A stretch of 17,898 nt of DNA from Gracilaria vermiculophylla (Eukaryota; Rhodophyta; Florideophyceae; Gracilariales; Gracilariaceae): assembly GCA_019155205.2 (NCBI GenBank), contig JAHNZQ020000049.1:18063-35960 (forward strand), given 5' to 3'. The notes beneath the pieces were generated by a model. The model saw only the letters and a program-made list of their open reading frames with translations, made no database searches and had not been told where the DNA came from. Position 1 is the first letter of the stretch; each line of letters opens with the position of its first letter. Of the stretch, positions 1 to 9,003 are shown piece by piece. Both the position numbers and the translations under genes were made by a program.

Positions 1-528
1 TACGAGCGAACAAATCGAGAGCGCAATGAGCGGCGTCGGGGGCGAGGTAGGGGAGATGGAGGAGCTATTGAGCATGATGAAGGATGCTAGAAGGGACATG
101 GCGGAGGAGAAAACCACAGCAAAGCAGCGATCACAGGATCAGCTGAGAAGGAGCGACTGGATGCAGCCGTGCGCCAACTCGCGACTTCCCGCTCAACTGG
201 AGGTAGAGATTCGGAAGCTGATTCACCGCAGGTGGACCGCCGGGCTGGGGAGAAACGTTCACGTAAAGAAGCGTTCTCTTTTTCGTCTCCAGACGACATC
301 AAGCTCTTCGCCGATGCGATAAGGGAAGGGGACCAAGCGCGACACGAACTCGAGAAGAAGCGTCTTGAACTCGATCGCATTCGCTTCGAACAAGAGCGTG
401 CAGACCGCGAGAAAGAGCGCAAAGAGAGGCACGCAGAGTGCGCTGAAGCGAGCCGAGTTGACCTGGAAAAGTTTAAACTATCGCTAGAAGTGCTACGTAG
501 CACTGCTGAGTCACTTCGCAAAGCGTAG
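1..528 (+). pseudogene. Myb-like Harbinger accessory protein, C-terminal part, frameshifted
   Basis: The 5' end is outside the window. Reading frame 2 gives ESAMSGVGGEVGEMEELL and a helical stretch up to about position 110. The coding signal then moves to frame 1, which runs open to the TAG at 526-528. Frame 1 gives a long charged coiled coil rich in E, R and K (about 330-520, including ELEKKRLELDRIRFEQERAD). Frame 1 has a stop at 88-90, upstream of the switch, so a single-base indel near 100-130 explains the break. The same ESA-S-GGEV motif recurs in the second Myb-like pseudogene at 14547-15109, which does keep its Myb/SANT-like domain; that identifies this fragment as the region after the DNA-binding domain. 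The role is inferred from the Harbinger family: a partner of the transposase. The break could also be a sequencing error. Confidence 0.72.
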
Positions 529-679
529 AGATACTCGAACATAAACGAAACGATACTTTCTGACGGACGAGAACGGCCTTTTATCTTACTAAAGTAGCCT
601 GGTTTTTCCCGCGGGGTGTGCGCACACATCCCGATATCCCCCGCCTGGGGCTCCGCCCCAGACCCCACTTCCTTACAGC
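529..679. repeat. GC-rich hairpins between convergent transposon genes
   Basis: The gap between the two convergent 3' ends contains a perfect 12-bp palindrome, GTGTGCGCACAC, at 616-627. It also has a perfect 7-bp stem with a 3-base loop at 645-661 (CTGGGGC / GCCCCAG), embedded in runs of G and C. Surrounding DNA is much less GC-rich. The placement suggests a shared, bidirectional 3'-end or insulating structure. GGGGC-type stems are also found near the ends of some DNA transposons, so a subterminal repeat is an alternative. Function is inference; the palindromes are directly visible. Confidence 0.6.
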
Positions 680-1705
680 CTAGTCGCGTGAATGTAGGTA
701 TTGCTCCAGACTAGAAGGCCTGCATCCAAAATATTGAGAGACAGGGTTAGGATAGAGGCAGTTCCGCATGTTAGTCATCAGCGCCGCCGCCAGGTAGAGT
801 GCTCTGACAGGGGATTCTCATATACGGAGCTTACATTTGAAGTCCATCGATGTCCAGTTTAGCTTTAACTCCTTAAACATCCACTCAACTGTTATGCGGC
901 TTTCGGACATTGCTTTGTTAAAACACACCTGTTTCTCCGACAGGGAAGCTCCTTGGAACGGTACGACAAGGTATTCCCTCGCGCTGTATCCGTTATCCCC
1001 ATAGATGCAGTGAAAGAGGCCCTCGTGGAGTAAGCATTCTTCCAGCTGTTCTTTCACGTTGGATCTTACGTAAAGTGTCCAGTCATGTTTTCGACCTTCT
1101 AATGGTCCGTACATGTGTAGAAACATTCCATCAGGGGTACTGATTGCCTGGTCCTTCAGCGAATGCTTACGCTTCTGGCCGTTATAGGCAACTGTCTGAA
1201 GGCCACTGTCTCCAGGTCTTGCGATACCAATTACCGTACCGTCTATAAATCCGATGCAATTCGTCAGAGCGCCACTCTTAACAATAATACTGCTAGACCA
1301 TCTTGAGACGTTCTGTTGTATGTATTCCTTCTTCAACGGCGACTGAATCAGTTGTTATTGTTTCTCGATTAAATGCTCTATGCTCTCCCAAAATATCTCA
1401 CTCAACTGTGAGGCGTGTTTTCCAAACATGAGCTCGAGCTCTTTCCATCTACAAGGTGAAGCCGATCGACGCAGCATGACGCAAGTAGACAACATCGCAT
1501 CGCACGCGTAGCGGTTCCTAACGGTACATGTCTTGGACGACGGCCATCCATTTAAAGTGACGAGAGTCTTGATTTTGTTCTTTTCAAATCTAAATAAGAA
1601 GAGACATTCCGAGTTCGATAGAGCATTGAAGTTGAAGCTGAACTGCGAAGCTGAAATTCGTTCCGAATAGAGTATCTGAGACTCATAGTTCTTTCTTACC
1701 CTGAT
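680..1705 (-). pseudogene. PIF/Harbinger transposase (DDE_Tnp_4), two in-frame stops
   Basis: One frame stays aligned with the family from 1705 to the TAG at 680-682 (342 codons) but contains TAA at 1355-1357 and TGA at 818-820. The N-terminal part has the usual helical region (NRYACDAMLSTCVMLRRSAS, then LMFGKHASQLSEIFWESI). The catalytic domain shows CIGFIDGTVIG (about 1240-1260), a GPLEGRKHDW block, YGDNGY and ITVEWMF, which supply the conserved acidic residues of the DDE nuclease. After the second stop the frame continues with a family-like tail (ALYLAAALMTNMRNC). No ATG is evident near the 5' end and a TAG lies just upstream at 1706-1708, so the true start is lost or was spliced. There are no indels across about 1 kb, so decay is recent or slow. 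The enzyme would have cut and pasted the element; as it stands it is dead. Confidence 0.9.
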
Positions 1706-3412
1706 CTACTGCTCAAAAGCTCGCAAAAGTAAGCGGGAGTCCACAGTAAAGGGGCGTACGGCTCGACGTCTTATGAGAGAAAGCGTCGTCAGCCGCCACA
1801 TGTGTACCAGTCTGATGCATTTGTTTTGCGCGTAGTCGCGCTGTCTACCTCGGTACATGATGCAAATGGGTGAGGGTATAGAACAATAGGCATAGGGTGA
1901 GGCATTAAGGGATGTAATACTCCTGACATGCCCCTGTAGTCTAAAACGTAAACTGAACTAATTTTGTAACGTATGTGAGGATTGTGACTGCAAGTACAAC
2001 GACTGTTAACATTACAGTATCTTTGCAGTTTCGATGCAGAATTTTGCGATGGCGTAATCCCTATACTGAACATTTGGTGGTGCACGGGTAAGTCCTTAAA
2101 AGAACTGGCTTTTTTTACACTGAAAGTCTATTTCCAACGTGTGCTTTTTCGGCGGCAGCCGGAATTTGATGGTATACACTTCGCAACTAGCTTGCAACAT
2201 CTCTGCCCTTCGCCTACAACAGAATTGAAATCCGATGTGCGTCTTACGTTTTTGGGTACTCGTTTGCGTTCCACGCATCGGGTGAGGCTGCCATGTGCGT
2301 TGTGTTGCAAATCTTTTCCGAGAAATTTGGCTGTGGGATTTGTAATTGGCGCATCCAGAATGGCTGATTCGGAGGGGGGATGTCTTCGCGCAGCGATCGA
2401 TTTGGGAACCGCTTCTGAGGATACATTTGCACTCTTCATCATTGACGGGTGTGTCTTAAGACCAATTGTCGGGGGATTATGGCAAAAGGGCGGCCCTTTT
2501 CTGTGCTTCACAGAAGGGCATCTGTCGCAACGGCGATTTTTCCACCTCTTGCAGAGATTGAAGAAAAGTGCTCCCCCAATCCTCAGAATAAACCCCGAAT
2601 ATCTTCTAATATACTGTTCGGCAGGTGCAATTAACAGGTTCAGCCGGACCTACGTACGATGTTCTCTTTTACGTATTATTTCTTCCCCGTTTCGGGTAAA
2701 TGTTTTCACTAGTGGCCTTGAAGTACCCCCTTCCCCGCTTGAGACAGGCTTCGTTCCCCGTTTGGCTACTGTAATGGGTAATATTCTTCTTGACCTTGGC
2801 CGTAGTCATTTGAGCTGGAAGCAATGCGAGCAGATATAGGATAAGGGAGCCAATGACTTGGTTCTTACACCTAAATTGCGGGTATCATTAAGGTTTGCCG
2901 ACAGAATCTGAAACGGAATATGCGTTATCATCTGTAAATTCCACTTCGAAACGGTTAATTGGCACTTACATTAAAATGTTGCTGTTCCCGTCAGCGATAT
3001 TAATTACCGTTTTGAAACGGATAATTGACCGCAGGTGTGGGGATGGGACAGATTCGGCAGCAAAATTGGGACCTGTATCAGTATATAATACACTGAGATA
3101 CTGAACCATATACTAGGGGATTACGCTAAGGTTGGAGTGAACTTTACACTCACGTTAGGTTACCTTCAGGACTCTATCCGGGATCCGATTACTTTTCTTC
3201 TGTACCGAAGTCTTCGGAGCCCATATCAGCGGCGTTTTTTCTGGTTAAAACTTTCATCGTGGAGCGAGGCTATGGCGCCTCGGGCGGCACAAATCCCAAT
3301 TATGTGGGGGCCTTTCCCGAAAAAGAGACTCTCACTGTCAGGTTTTCTAGGTTAGGACGTTTCGAGAATATTGCTAAGCTTCCTCAATAGTGAGGAATCA
3401 GCAAATTTGGCC
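1706..3412. other. No supported gene; one long ORF of unknown status
   Basis: About 1.7 kb between the Harbinger transposase and the end of retroelement B. The longest open frame is on + at 2141-2839 (232 codons, non-ATG start possible). Its translation shows no domain I recognise, and one ORF of this length is not surprising in sequence of this size. Shorter frames overlap it on -. Around 2910-3020 the heptamer GAAACGG occurs three times (2910, 2948, 3014), the last inside CCGTTT-TG-AAACGG, an inverted pair. The 3' LTR of element B would be expected here, but I found no matching direct repeat elsewhere. Confidence 0.5.
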
Positions 3413-3780
3413 TTAATTTACTACCAAAAACGAGTTTCGTCCAGGATCTCTTTGCGACGAACGTCCGGTCTGGACCGGCTCACGCCGCTGTGGTGGCTCG
3501 TGTGGGATCTTCCTAGAGAGAACCATCATGGTACGAGAATACGATGTGATGGAGACTGATGGCTGTGATGCGGGGTTTTCAATAAGTTCAGTTTCGGCCG
3601 ACCGGTTTTGTGATGGAACGGTCACCAATGAAGGATGAGAGGCCTATGAGACCCGATCAACTGATACAGTGTAGGCACGTCTTCATTCTCTGATGGTTCA
3701 TGTGGCTCCGTCATATTGCAAAACCTCCAACGGGCTCTTCAATTTGACACTAGCTTCGACCTAGTCAGTTCATTTTCCAA
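3413..3780 (-). pseudogene. Integrase C-terminal module of element B
   Basis: The frame reads SPLEVLQYDGAT from about 3745, then after two stops AYTVSVDRVS at about 3645-3675, and continues open to a TAA at 3413-3415. The pattern matches the end of many Ty3/gypsy integrases, where a 'GPF-v' strand is followed by 'TV-iDrV'. The tail after it (about 70 residues, rich in S, R, P and Q) has no clear chromodomain aromatic residues, so I do not call one. It follows the integrase core by about 150 bp on the same strand, in a different frame, consistent with decay of one polyprotein. Confidence 0.65.
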
Positions 3781-3896
3781 TTATTATTTCAGATCTTCTA
3801 CTGAAGAGGTTTGCCAATACAAGAAAGTATATTAGCGGAAACGGAATTTCCGGATTTCGATTGGAGTACTAGATTCATCTTTTCGTCCTAATACGT

Positions 3897-4720
3897 TTAG
3901 TGTGGCTCTTGAGAATTCTTCTTCATTCTAGTAGCAATTTTAAGAGCTCCTGAGAGATATTGAAGACCAGAAGCTCTCTCCGCTGTCGATGTTTGGGTTC
4001 CCACTATTTTGCGGTCCAAAAGGGCATTGATTAGAACTATCATGGGAGGGTAGCAAGCCAAAAACAGGTGTAATGGTGTCAAAACAGTGCAACTGTGCAT
4101 GTGTAGGTGGTAAACATACGTAAATGGCTGAAATGTATCCGCCCAAGAGGTGTGATGTGGCGCTACGTGATCTCTGAGTCTCTTGACTAAAATTTTGTCA
4201 GAGCACTCGCCCATTAGTCTGAATTTGATACGAAAAGTGAAGTATTGCTTCATACCCAGTACGACACAAACCGATTCGAAGAACTTTGACAGCAAATTAG
4301 ATCTGTTAACCTCCAGGAGATACTTAGCTGCACCATACGAATGTTTGCAGTTGGCTAGGAATGTATCCATATAGGACGTCTGAGATTGTATTTTTCAATA
4401 TAACGGGTGAGTTCAATTTCGAAAAACTGTCTGTGATGATTAGCACGTGATTATACAACTTTTACGTCTCGGGAAATGGATCCAGTATTTCAATATCAAT
4501 GGGCTGCAATGTGCCGGCAGCAAGAAACAAGTATACTTGTTTCCTGTCTCTGTGATCCGCGCCTCTGGTCTTCAAACAAGGCAACCAGTTATTTATAAAA
4601 CTGTAAACACCAATTGTAAACACTGGCCTGTGCAACTCTTGCCTTAAACCTTAGTACATATTTGTACCCCCTGGAATACCCGAGAGCCCATGAACAGGTG
4701 CTAGATGCAATATCCGTAAG
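3897..4720 (-). pseudogene. Ty3/gypsy integrase of element B, decayed
   Basis: Three blocks lie in order. First is a degenerate zinc-binding (HHCC) region at about 4555-4720, with ILHLAPVHGLSG and little of the Cys pair left. Second is the start of the RNase-H-fold core, LQPIDIEILDPF (4471-4509) followed by VLIITDSFSKLNS, which keeps the first catalytic Asp. Third is the core's second half in the 157-codon frame 3897-4370: LLSKFFESVCVVLG, ILVKRLRDHVAPHH, then FTYVYHLHMHSCTVLTPLHL, which matches the 'LR-yv-eHq-dWd / lTyaYN-q-H-st' block of gypsy integrases. The usual T-D-N-G around the second catalytic Asp reads EVNR here, so that residue is lost. A frameshift near 4200 replaces the 'TNGq-ER' segment; its remnant TNGR is visible in another frame. 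Inactive. Confidence 0.85.
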
Positions 4721-5066
4721 TGAAATGACTTGGAAACCATCGTTTGGAGCATGCCATTGAGAGTGGATCTCCGTGCCGAGTACGACTCGTGGTACTGGTC
4801 AGACACAGTCTATTTTTCACGTACCCATGGGAAAGCCTCCTTACAGTACGTCTCAAGCATCTGTTTTCGCAAGACCTTCTCTTCAGGTTTTGGCTCCGGT
4901 AGGGTTTATGTAACCCAAAACACGGGATCTGTACGGTTCTAACTGTACTTCTCATTACATAATGCTTTGAGTTCTAAACGCGCTTGTTATTCGTTTTTAT
5001 TAGCTTACCGCACTGTGAAGCATGAATTTTCGTCCTCTATGAGTATCTATTTATCGAATTGGTTTA

Positions 5067-5555
5067 CAGATGTGGTAAAGCGTGTGCCAGACTGTGCTTT
5101 ATTTCTGGACGGCATTGGACTTCATTGTCAAACTACGATACGCAAAATCTCAATCTCACCAATCTTCAGGATGCATCCTTAAGGCCGAGAGTGCACTGTT
5201 ACGCATCATGATCCAGTTGATAGGTGAAGTTGATTCCATACAGATTAGGCCTTAGAGATAGCATGCTCCATACTACAGCTAGGCATTCTTTTTTTATCAT
5301 GGAAACGTTTTTTTACCGCAGTGGTTAGAGCCCTGCTTCAATATCCAATTGGTGGTTTACTTCCATCCTCCTGTTTCTGCATGAAGAATTGTCCGATCTG
5401 AACGGCTGATATATGTGTATTACATGTATACGACCGTTTTCATTTATTGACAGACGTAACCTAACACTGGTGGGGTGAGAAGCGTAGACCTCAAGTTCAT
5501 GTAAGGCTGTATCTCGTCGTCTTTTAGATAAAGGAAACTTTCCGGTTGGCCTTTC
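5067..5555 (-). pseudogene. RNase H domain of element B, several stops
   Basis: The minus strand shows the RT-RNase H connection (ESFLYLKDDE... PPVLGYV at about 5460-5550). Next comes QIGQFFMQKQEDGSKPPIGY followed by a stop where the family has Trp, then ECLAVVW at 5268-5288 with the conserved Glu. LDHDA, LKDAS, RLVRLRF and EIKHSLAHALPHL follow, ending at the TAA at 5064-5066. The order and spacing are those of the gypsy RNase H that removes the RNA template during reverse transcription. At least three stops interrupt the last part, and one frame change lies between the first and second halves. It joins the RT upstream and the integrase linker downstream. Confidence 0.88.
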
Positions 5556-6413
5556 TATAGTCTTCTGTTCAGCGAGGCGGTAACATCAGCAAATAATTTG
5601 ATAAAACGACTGCATACATTACATAAAACAATAAAATAATGGATATCTGTTTGTTTACTTGGGATCCCAACGCTTTCTATTGCTTGGATGTTGTTTTTTG
5701 GGACATCCAAGCCGTCGGGACCTATTTTTTGTCCCAAGTAGTCCTATTTCTGGTCAACAAACATACACATCTTCAGCTTGAGAGTCCCTTCCGCCTATTG
5801 GAGCAGTCTGATTACAGTCCTCATATTGTTAAAGTGCTCTCTAATGATGCTGGAACACTTTACGACATCTTCAATATATACTAACGCTGTTGGGCATTTT
5901 ACCCTCGGAACGAAGCTGTCCAAAGCCCTCTGGAAAGCGGCGAGTGTGTTGCACATACCAAATGGAATCCGTCTAAAACGGTAGACACCCGCGTGGTACG
6001 TGAACGTCATTTTGTTTTTGTCTTTCTCTGAGATATTCACATTCTAGTAGCAATAATTTGTGTGCAAGGTGGTAAATACTTTTGCATCTTTTAGTGAGAC
6101 AGTGCATTCGTTTATTTGGGGTACCTGATAAAAATCCCTGCCTGATACGGAATTTAAAATTTGAATTGTTAATGCAGTGCTTCAATCGATAGTCTCCCTT
6201 CCCTTGAATCAAAATAATTAGGCTGACTTATAAGGAAGTGGCGGATTTTATTACGCCTTCTTTGAGAATACGGTGAACCTCATAGACTTTGAGTTCCATT
6301 TCTCGAATATCTTATATTGCACGGTACGGATCCTGATGGACTGCAAGTGGTTCAAATGGGTCGACGATTAAGCGTCTCAAAACGTCTACGTCTAGTACAA
6401 TGCTTCCAGGTTT
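5556..6413 (-). pseudogene. Reverse transcriptase of element B, decayed
   Basis: Blocks are in RT order. They begin with QDPYRA (about 6330) and IREMELKVYEVHRILKEGVI. A stop follows where 'SPWAS' would be, then LIILIQGKGDYRLKHCI, and after one frameshift near 6150 PQINECTVSLKDAKVFTTL. Next are VYRFRRIPFGMCNTLAAFQRA and the catalytic box ALVYIEDVV at about 5860-5885, then EGTLKLKMCMF, DYLG, GPDGL and a thumb/connection helix ending in LFADVTASLNRRL. The catalytic motif is Y-I-E-D (5867-5878) instead of Y-x-D-D: the first of the two Asp is Glu, predicted to cripple polymerisation. Stops replace Trp at several family-conserved positions. The 5' side runs into the nested 6424-6902 insert. Confidence 0.92.
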
Positions 6414-6423
6414 TTTTCAATAG

Positions 6424-6902
6424 TGTGGCACGCAATGGCTTATAAGACCAACGGGCCGACCCACTGGAGCGATTTGAAGTTAGATGTAGCTGCGGCGGAA
6501 GCTTGATCAGCTACCTTGTTAGCCGGTTGTAGCGACAACGACGGCTCGGGAGAATGGCTTGGAGCAGCGGCGGAGTGCTCAGCGGAAGCCGTGTCACGCC
6601 ACTGACTTTAAGAAGTGCAGATGGACCTTGACCTTGATGGGCGGGAACGGAAGGAGACGGCAATCACTACACCACGCCACTCCCTTCGGGGAGTGCAGTG
6701 GTCGTTGGTCTTGGTGAGTATGATAGCTAAATGTCAAATGGCTACACATAATTGATTAAATTCGAATATGAATGATCGAGTGTAATTACCCGTGCAGAGA
6801 TGAATTGCATCTTTGGCAATTGTCGGCTGCACGTGCGGCGCAGTGCCAGCGCGATGCCATTGTAGCGCTAGCGTGGCGCTGATGTGGCGCCAGCGTGCAA
6901 CA
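6424..6902. repeat. Probable solo LTR nested in element B
   Basis: A 479-bp block, GC-rich compared with its surroundings, begins TGTGGCACGC and ends GCGTGCAACA. The ends are inverted repeats matching at 9 of 10 positions, with the TG...CA termini of an LTR. It sits in the protease-RT linker of element B, where that linker is several hundred bases longer than in element A. Flanking 5-mers are AATAG (6419-6423) and ATAAG (6903-6907): similar but not identical, so a target duplication is only possible. Inside are two imperfect copies, 78 bp apart, of a motif starting CACGCCACT (6595 and 6673), the second with the hairpin CACTCCC-TTC-GGGGAGTG. The 3' 80 bp are dense in GGCGC/GCGCC. A MITE is a less likely alternative. 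Confidence 0.65.
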
Positions 6903-6944
6903 ATAAGTAGGCTGATCTTTTTGATAAACGGAATGGATGTCTGT

Positions 6945-7520
6945 TCACCCTAATTTAAGATCTTTGTCCTTGTCGACCGTTGGTGGTGAAACAGTAAATA
7001 CTCCACATGAGGCGGGAAGCGCCCAGCTGGGAAACGTCCAGTTGCAAATTTTTATAGCGTATTCATAGATATATGCGATAAAGATGTTGAAATAAAAGTT
7101 TGGGGTGTTGTCCACAATCCCATTGTCCATGAAGGTGAGCTGACAATGCTATAGGCAGAATACTTTTTGAAGAGACAAGAGTCCGGGTCCGTCATAGATC
7201 ATTTACAAAACGGCTTGGTGTGATGGGTCAATCATTACATTATCGACGAGACGTATCTTGTTGTATGTCTTACCTGCCGGTATTGGGTTTTCAGTAACTC
7301 TTTGTTATTTGTTACCAGTAGCTTCGCCTATAATGGCGATAAAGGTGCCTTCGTGGAGAGTGATCGTACCTGTACGAAGGTAAATCGCCTTGACGTGTCC
7401 ATCAACTACGAAGTACTTGGGATGCAATCTGTTGCCAGTTGGTTCACGACAAGAAAAGGCGTTCGGATACTCAGTTTTTCATGGTTACCTGAATGTGAAA
7501 TTCAGCTCATGGTGTAGATT
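6945..7520 (-). pseudogene. Protease C-terminal half and PR-RT linker of element B
   Basis: This was recognised by comparison with element A in the same window. VVNQLATDCI (7421-7450) matches VVNNLATNCI of element A's protease, the segment just before the 'LG-F-d-HV' strand. After a frameshift, DGHVKAIYLR matches A's DRHVRAIFPR. Further on, GPGLLSLQKVF and MDNGIVDNTPNFYFNIFI match A's QGLITLEKN and MANGLFDNVPNKPFQEYV. The order and spacing agree, so this is the gypsy protease and its linker. The catalytic D-T/S-G should lie near 7640-7680, but I cannot see it intact. Two stops fall inside the linker. It ends near 6945, 43 bp before the nested insert. Confidence 0.75.
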
Positions 7521-7689
7521 GGCCCTTGGTCGATATCTATCAAAACGTTCGACAGCTTCATGGCTTTAAACCATTACAGAACAACCTTAGTCAACTACTT
7601 CATGGCAATCAAATTAAATCCGAAGCCATTAATAAGCTTGGCTGTACAGGGTATTCATCATGCAGTGGAGACCTGAAGGGTGATAGAGG

Positions 7690-8976
7690 TTTTATTGTAG
7701 TCATCTTGTATTTAAAAAAAAAAATCCGCACAGTCTGTGCTCCTTGCTTTGATGAAACCTACTTTTTTGCTACCCGTCCTACATTTCCGGGAGTCTGTTT
7801 TGTGGCCATTCGATTTTCGATCGAGGGCGGCCTCATATCCGACCATTGTTTGCTTTATTCTTTAAGTCATCTTGGGGGCTTTGGGGTCCCAGAATCCGTG
7901 GTGCTGATCAGTTGGATATTCCGTAGCTGATGCTATGGCGGTCTCTGTGGGTGGAAATCTATCTTGAATGGTTGCGTCCTGCGTACATTCGGTGTCCAAA
8001 TCATCTTGTGCCTGGTATGATGTCGGAAATGCAGGAAGGTTGCGCGTTGTTGTAATGTCGAACCGGAATACACAGAAGCAAAATCGTGGTGTGATAGACA
8101 GAACCCACACAGAAGATTTCATGTTGACAGATCCCCGAAAGCGAATGACCCAAATGTAATTCATAGGCTAGCGACTCCTGTATTATCTGAGATATTGCAG
8201 TTTGATATGAAGCCTGTTCTAGTTCTGACCTGTTCATGTCACAGGGTACGGCGAATTCCGTTTGTTAAGAGCCAGATGCTTCATAAGCTGGTTTTGCCAT
8301 TCCTTGAAAAGAGAGCATAGAAGATAAGAAGTTTGATGATGTGGCAGCCGTCTGGAGATCATACGTGTCTACTCATTGGACTGACTGTGGTGAAGACTCT
8401 AAAATGACCGGTTCTTTTTTTTTCTGAGGCACGAAAGCGACTCACCGCCAGAACTTTTTTGGCTTGTGGTTTCTCCTTAAATTTAATACCGGTTGGTGTC
8501 TAAATGCGTCCTCCAACTCAGTATATACCATCAATCCCTTGGGCGTATCGGGAAAGTACGTTGGTTTCCAGTTGGCGGTGATTTTCCAAATGGTTTCGCA
8601 TTTACGATCTGATGTCCATATCCACGTTTTAAGTGTACACGGACTTCAACCGAGCGGTACTAAAGAGCTTTCCACACAGAGAGGCAGTGGCTACCAATGT
8701 TTCAGGGAAGTACTTTTCTGTCTGTCCACTCCGTTGTCGGCAATGCAATACTCGCGCGTGAGATTTTCGTATGAGCTCAATGGTAGCGGGGGTCCGCAGG
8801 AGATTCTCCACCACTTGGAAAGAGGGACAGAGTATTTCCGTTGCATCCTCTTCAACCACCATGTTGTTTCTCTGCATCCTACTGTGAAGCAAGGAGCCGA
8901 CTATTCCTTTCATATAGAATTGAAACGACCACGTGAAGGCGCTTTCGGAAAAACCATTCTGTTCGCATGCGAGCAC
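7690..8976 (-). pseudogene. Possible gag remnant of element B
   Basis: The minus strand here is where gag should be, directly upstream of the protease. Near 7778-7840 it reads RKSNGHKTDSRKCRTG, resembling a CCHC zinc knuckle followed by basic residues, with most of the Cys replaced. Near 8155-8188, IQESLAYELHLGHS in a helix-like context resembles the end of gypsy gag. A 115-codon frame lies at 8629-8976, and a shorter open stretch from about 8635 to 8450 includes TPKGLMVYTELEDAF. None is diagnostic alone, and a 179-codon frame on + (8464-9003) overlaps. Position and orientation are the main support. Confidence 0.35.
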
Positions 8977-9003
8977 AAAAAGTTGAAAGAAATCAATTAT
9001 TGA

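Larger units (their letters stand above)
1..1705. mobile_element. PIF/Harbinger-type DNA transposon, degenerate, left end outside window
   Basis: Two genes typical of the PIF/Harbinger superfamily face each other: a Myb/SANT-associated coiled-coil protein on + ending at 528 and a DDE_Tnp_4 transposase on - ending at 680. Only about 150 bp, rich in hairpins, separates their 3' ends. Harbinger elements are known to encode a transposase and a separate Myb-like protein that helps it reach the nucleus and bind DNA, so the pair is read as one element. Both genes carry disabling changes. I could not identify the terminal inverted repeats or the 3-bp target duplication: the left end lies outside the window and no matching right end is evident just beyond 1705. 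The extent is therefore inferred from the genes only. Confidence 0.8.
3413..7520 (-). mobile_element. Ty3/gypsy retroelement B, decayed pol (PR-RT-RH-IN)
   Basis: Reading down the minus strand, recognisable pol domains appear in the canonical Ty3/gypsy order. The protease C-terminal half is near 7421-7450, the protease-RT linker at 6945-7410, RT at 5556-6413, RNase H at 5067-5555, integrase at 3897-4720 and the integrase C-terminal module near 3640-3750. The domain order PR-RT-RH-IN separates it from Ty1/copia, where IN precedes RT. Every domain has stops or frameshifts, so no product can be made. A nested GC-rich insert at 6424-6902 splits it. Gag-like traces may extend it to about 8976. Flanking LTRs were not identified. 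Confidence 0.9.

Noticed and set aside
2141..2839. 232-codon open frame on +, the longest in the window
   Set aside because: No recognisable domain or motif, no clear ATG start, and overlapping frames on the other strand. An ORF of this length is compatible with chance across six frames of this window.
5318..5335. tRNA-like A box (AGTGGTTAGAGCC)
   Set aside because: It lies within the RNase H coding remnant on - (the SRALTTA segment). No acceptor stem or T-arm of the right spacing follows.
8464..9003. 179-codon frame on +
   Set aside because: It overlaps frames on - that fit the expected position of gag in element B, and its translation shows no family-like motif.
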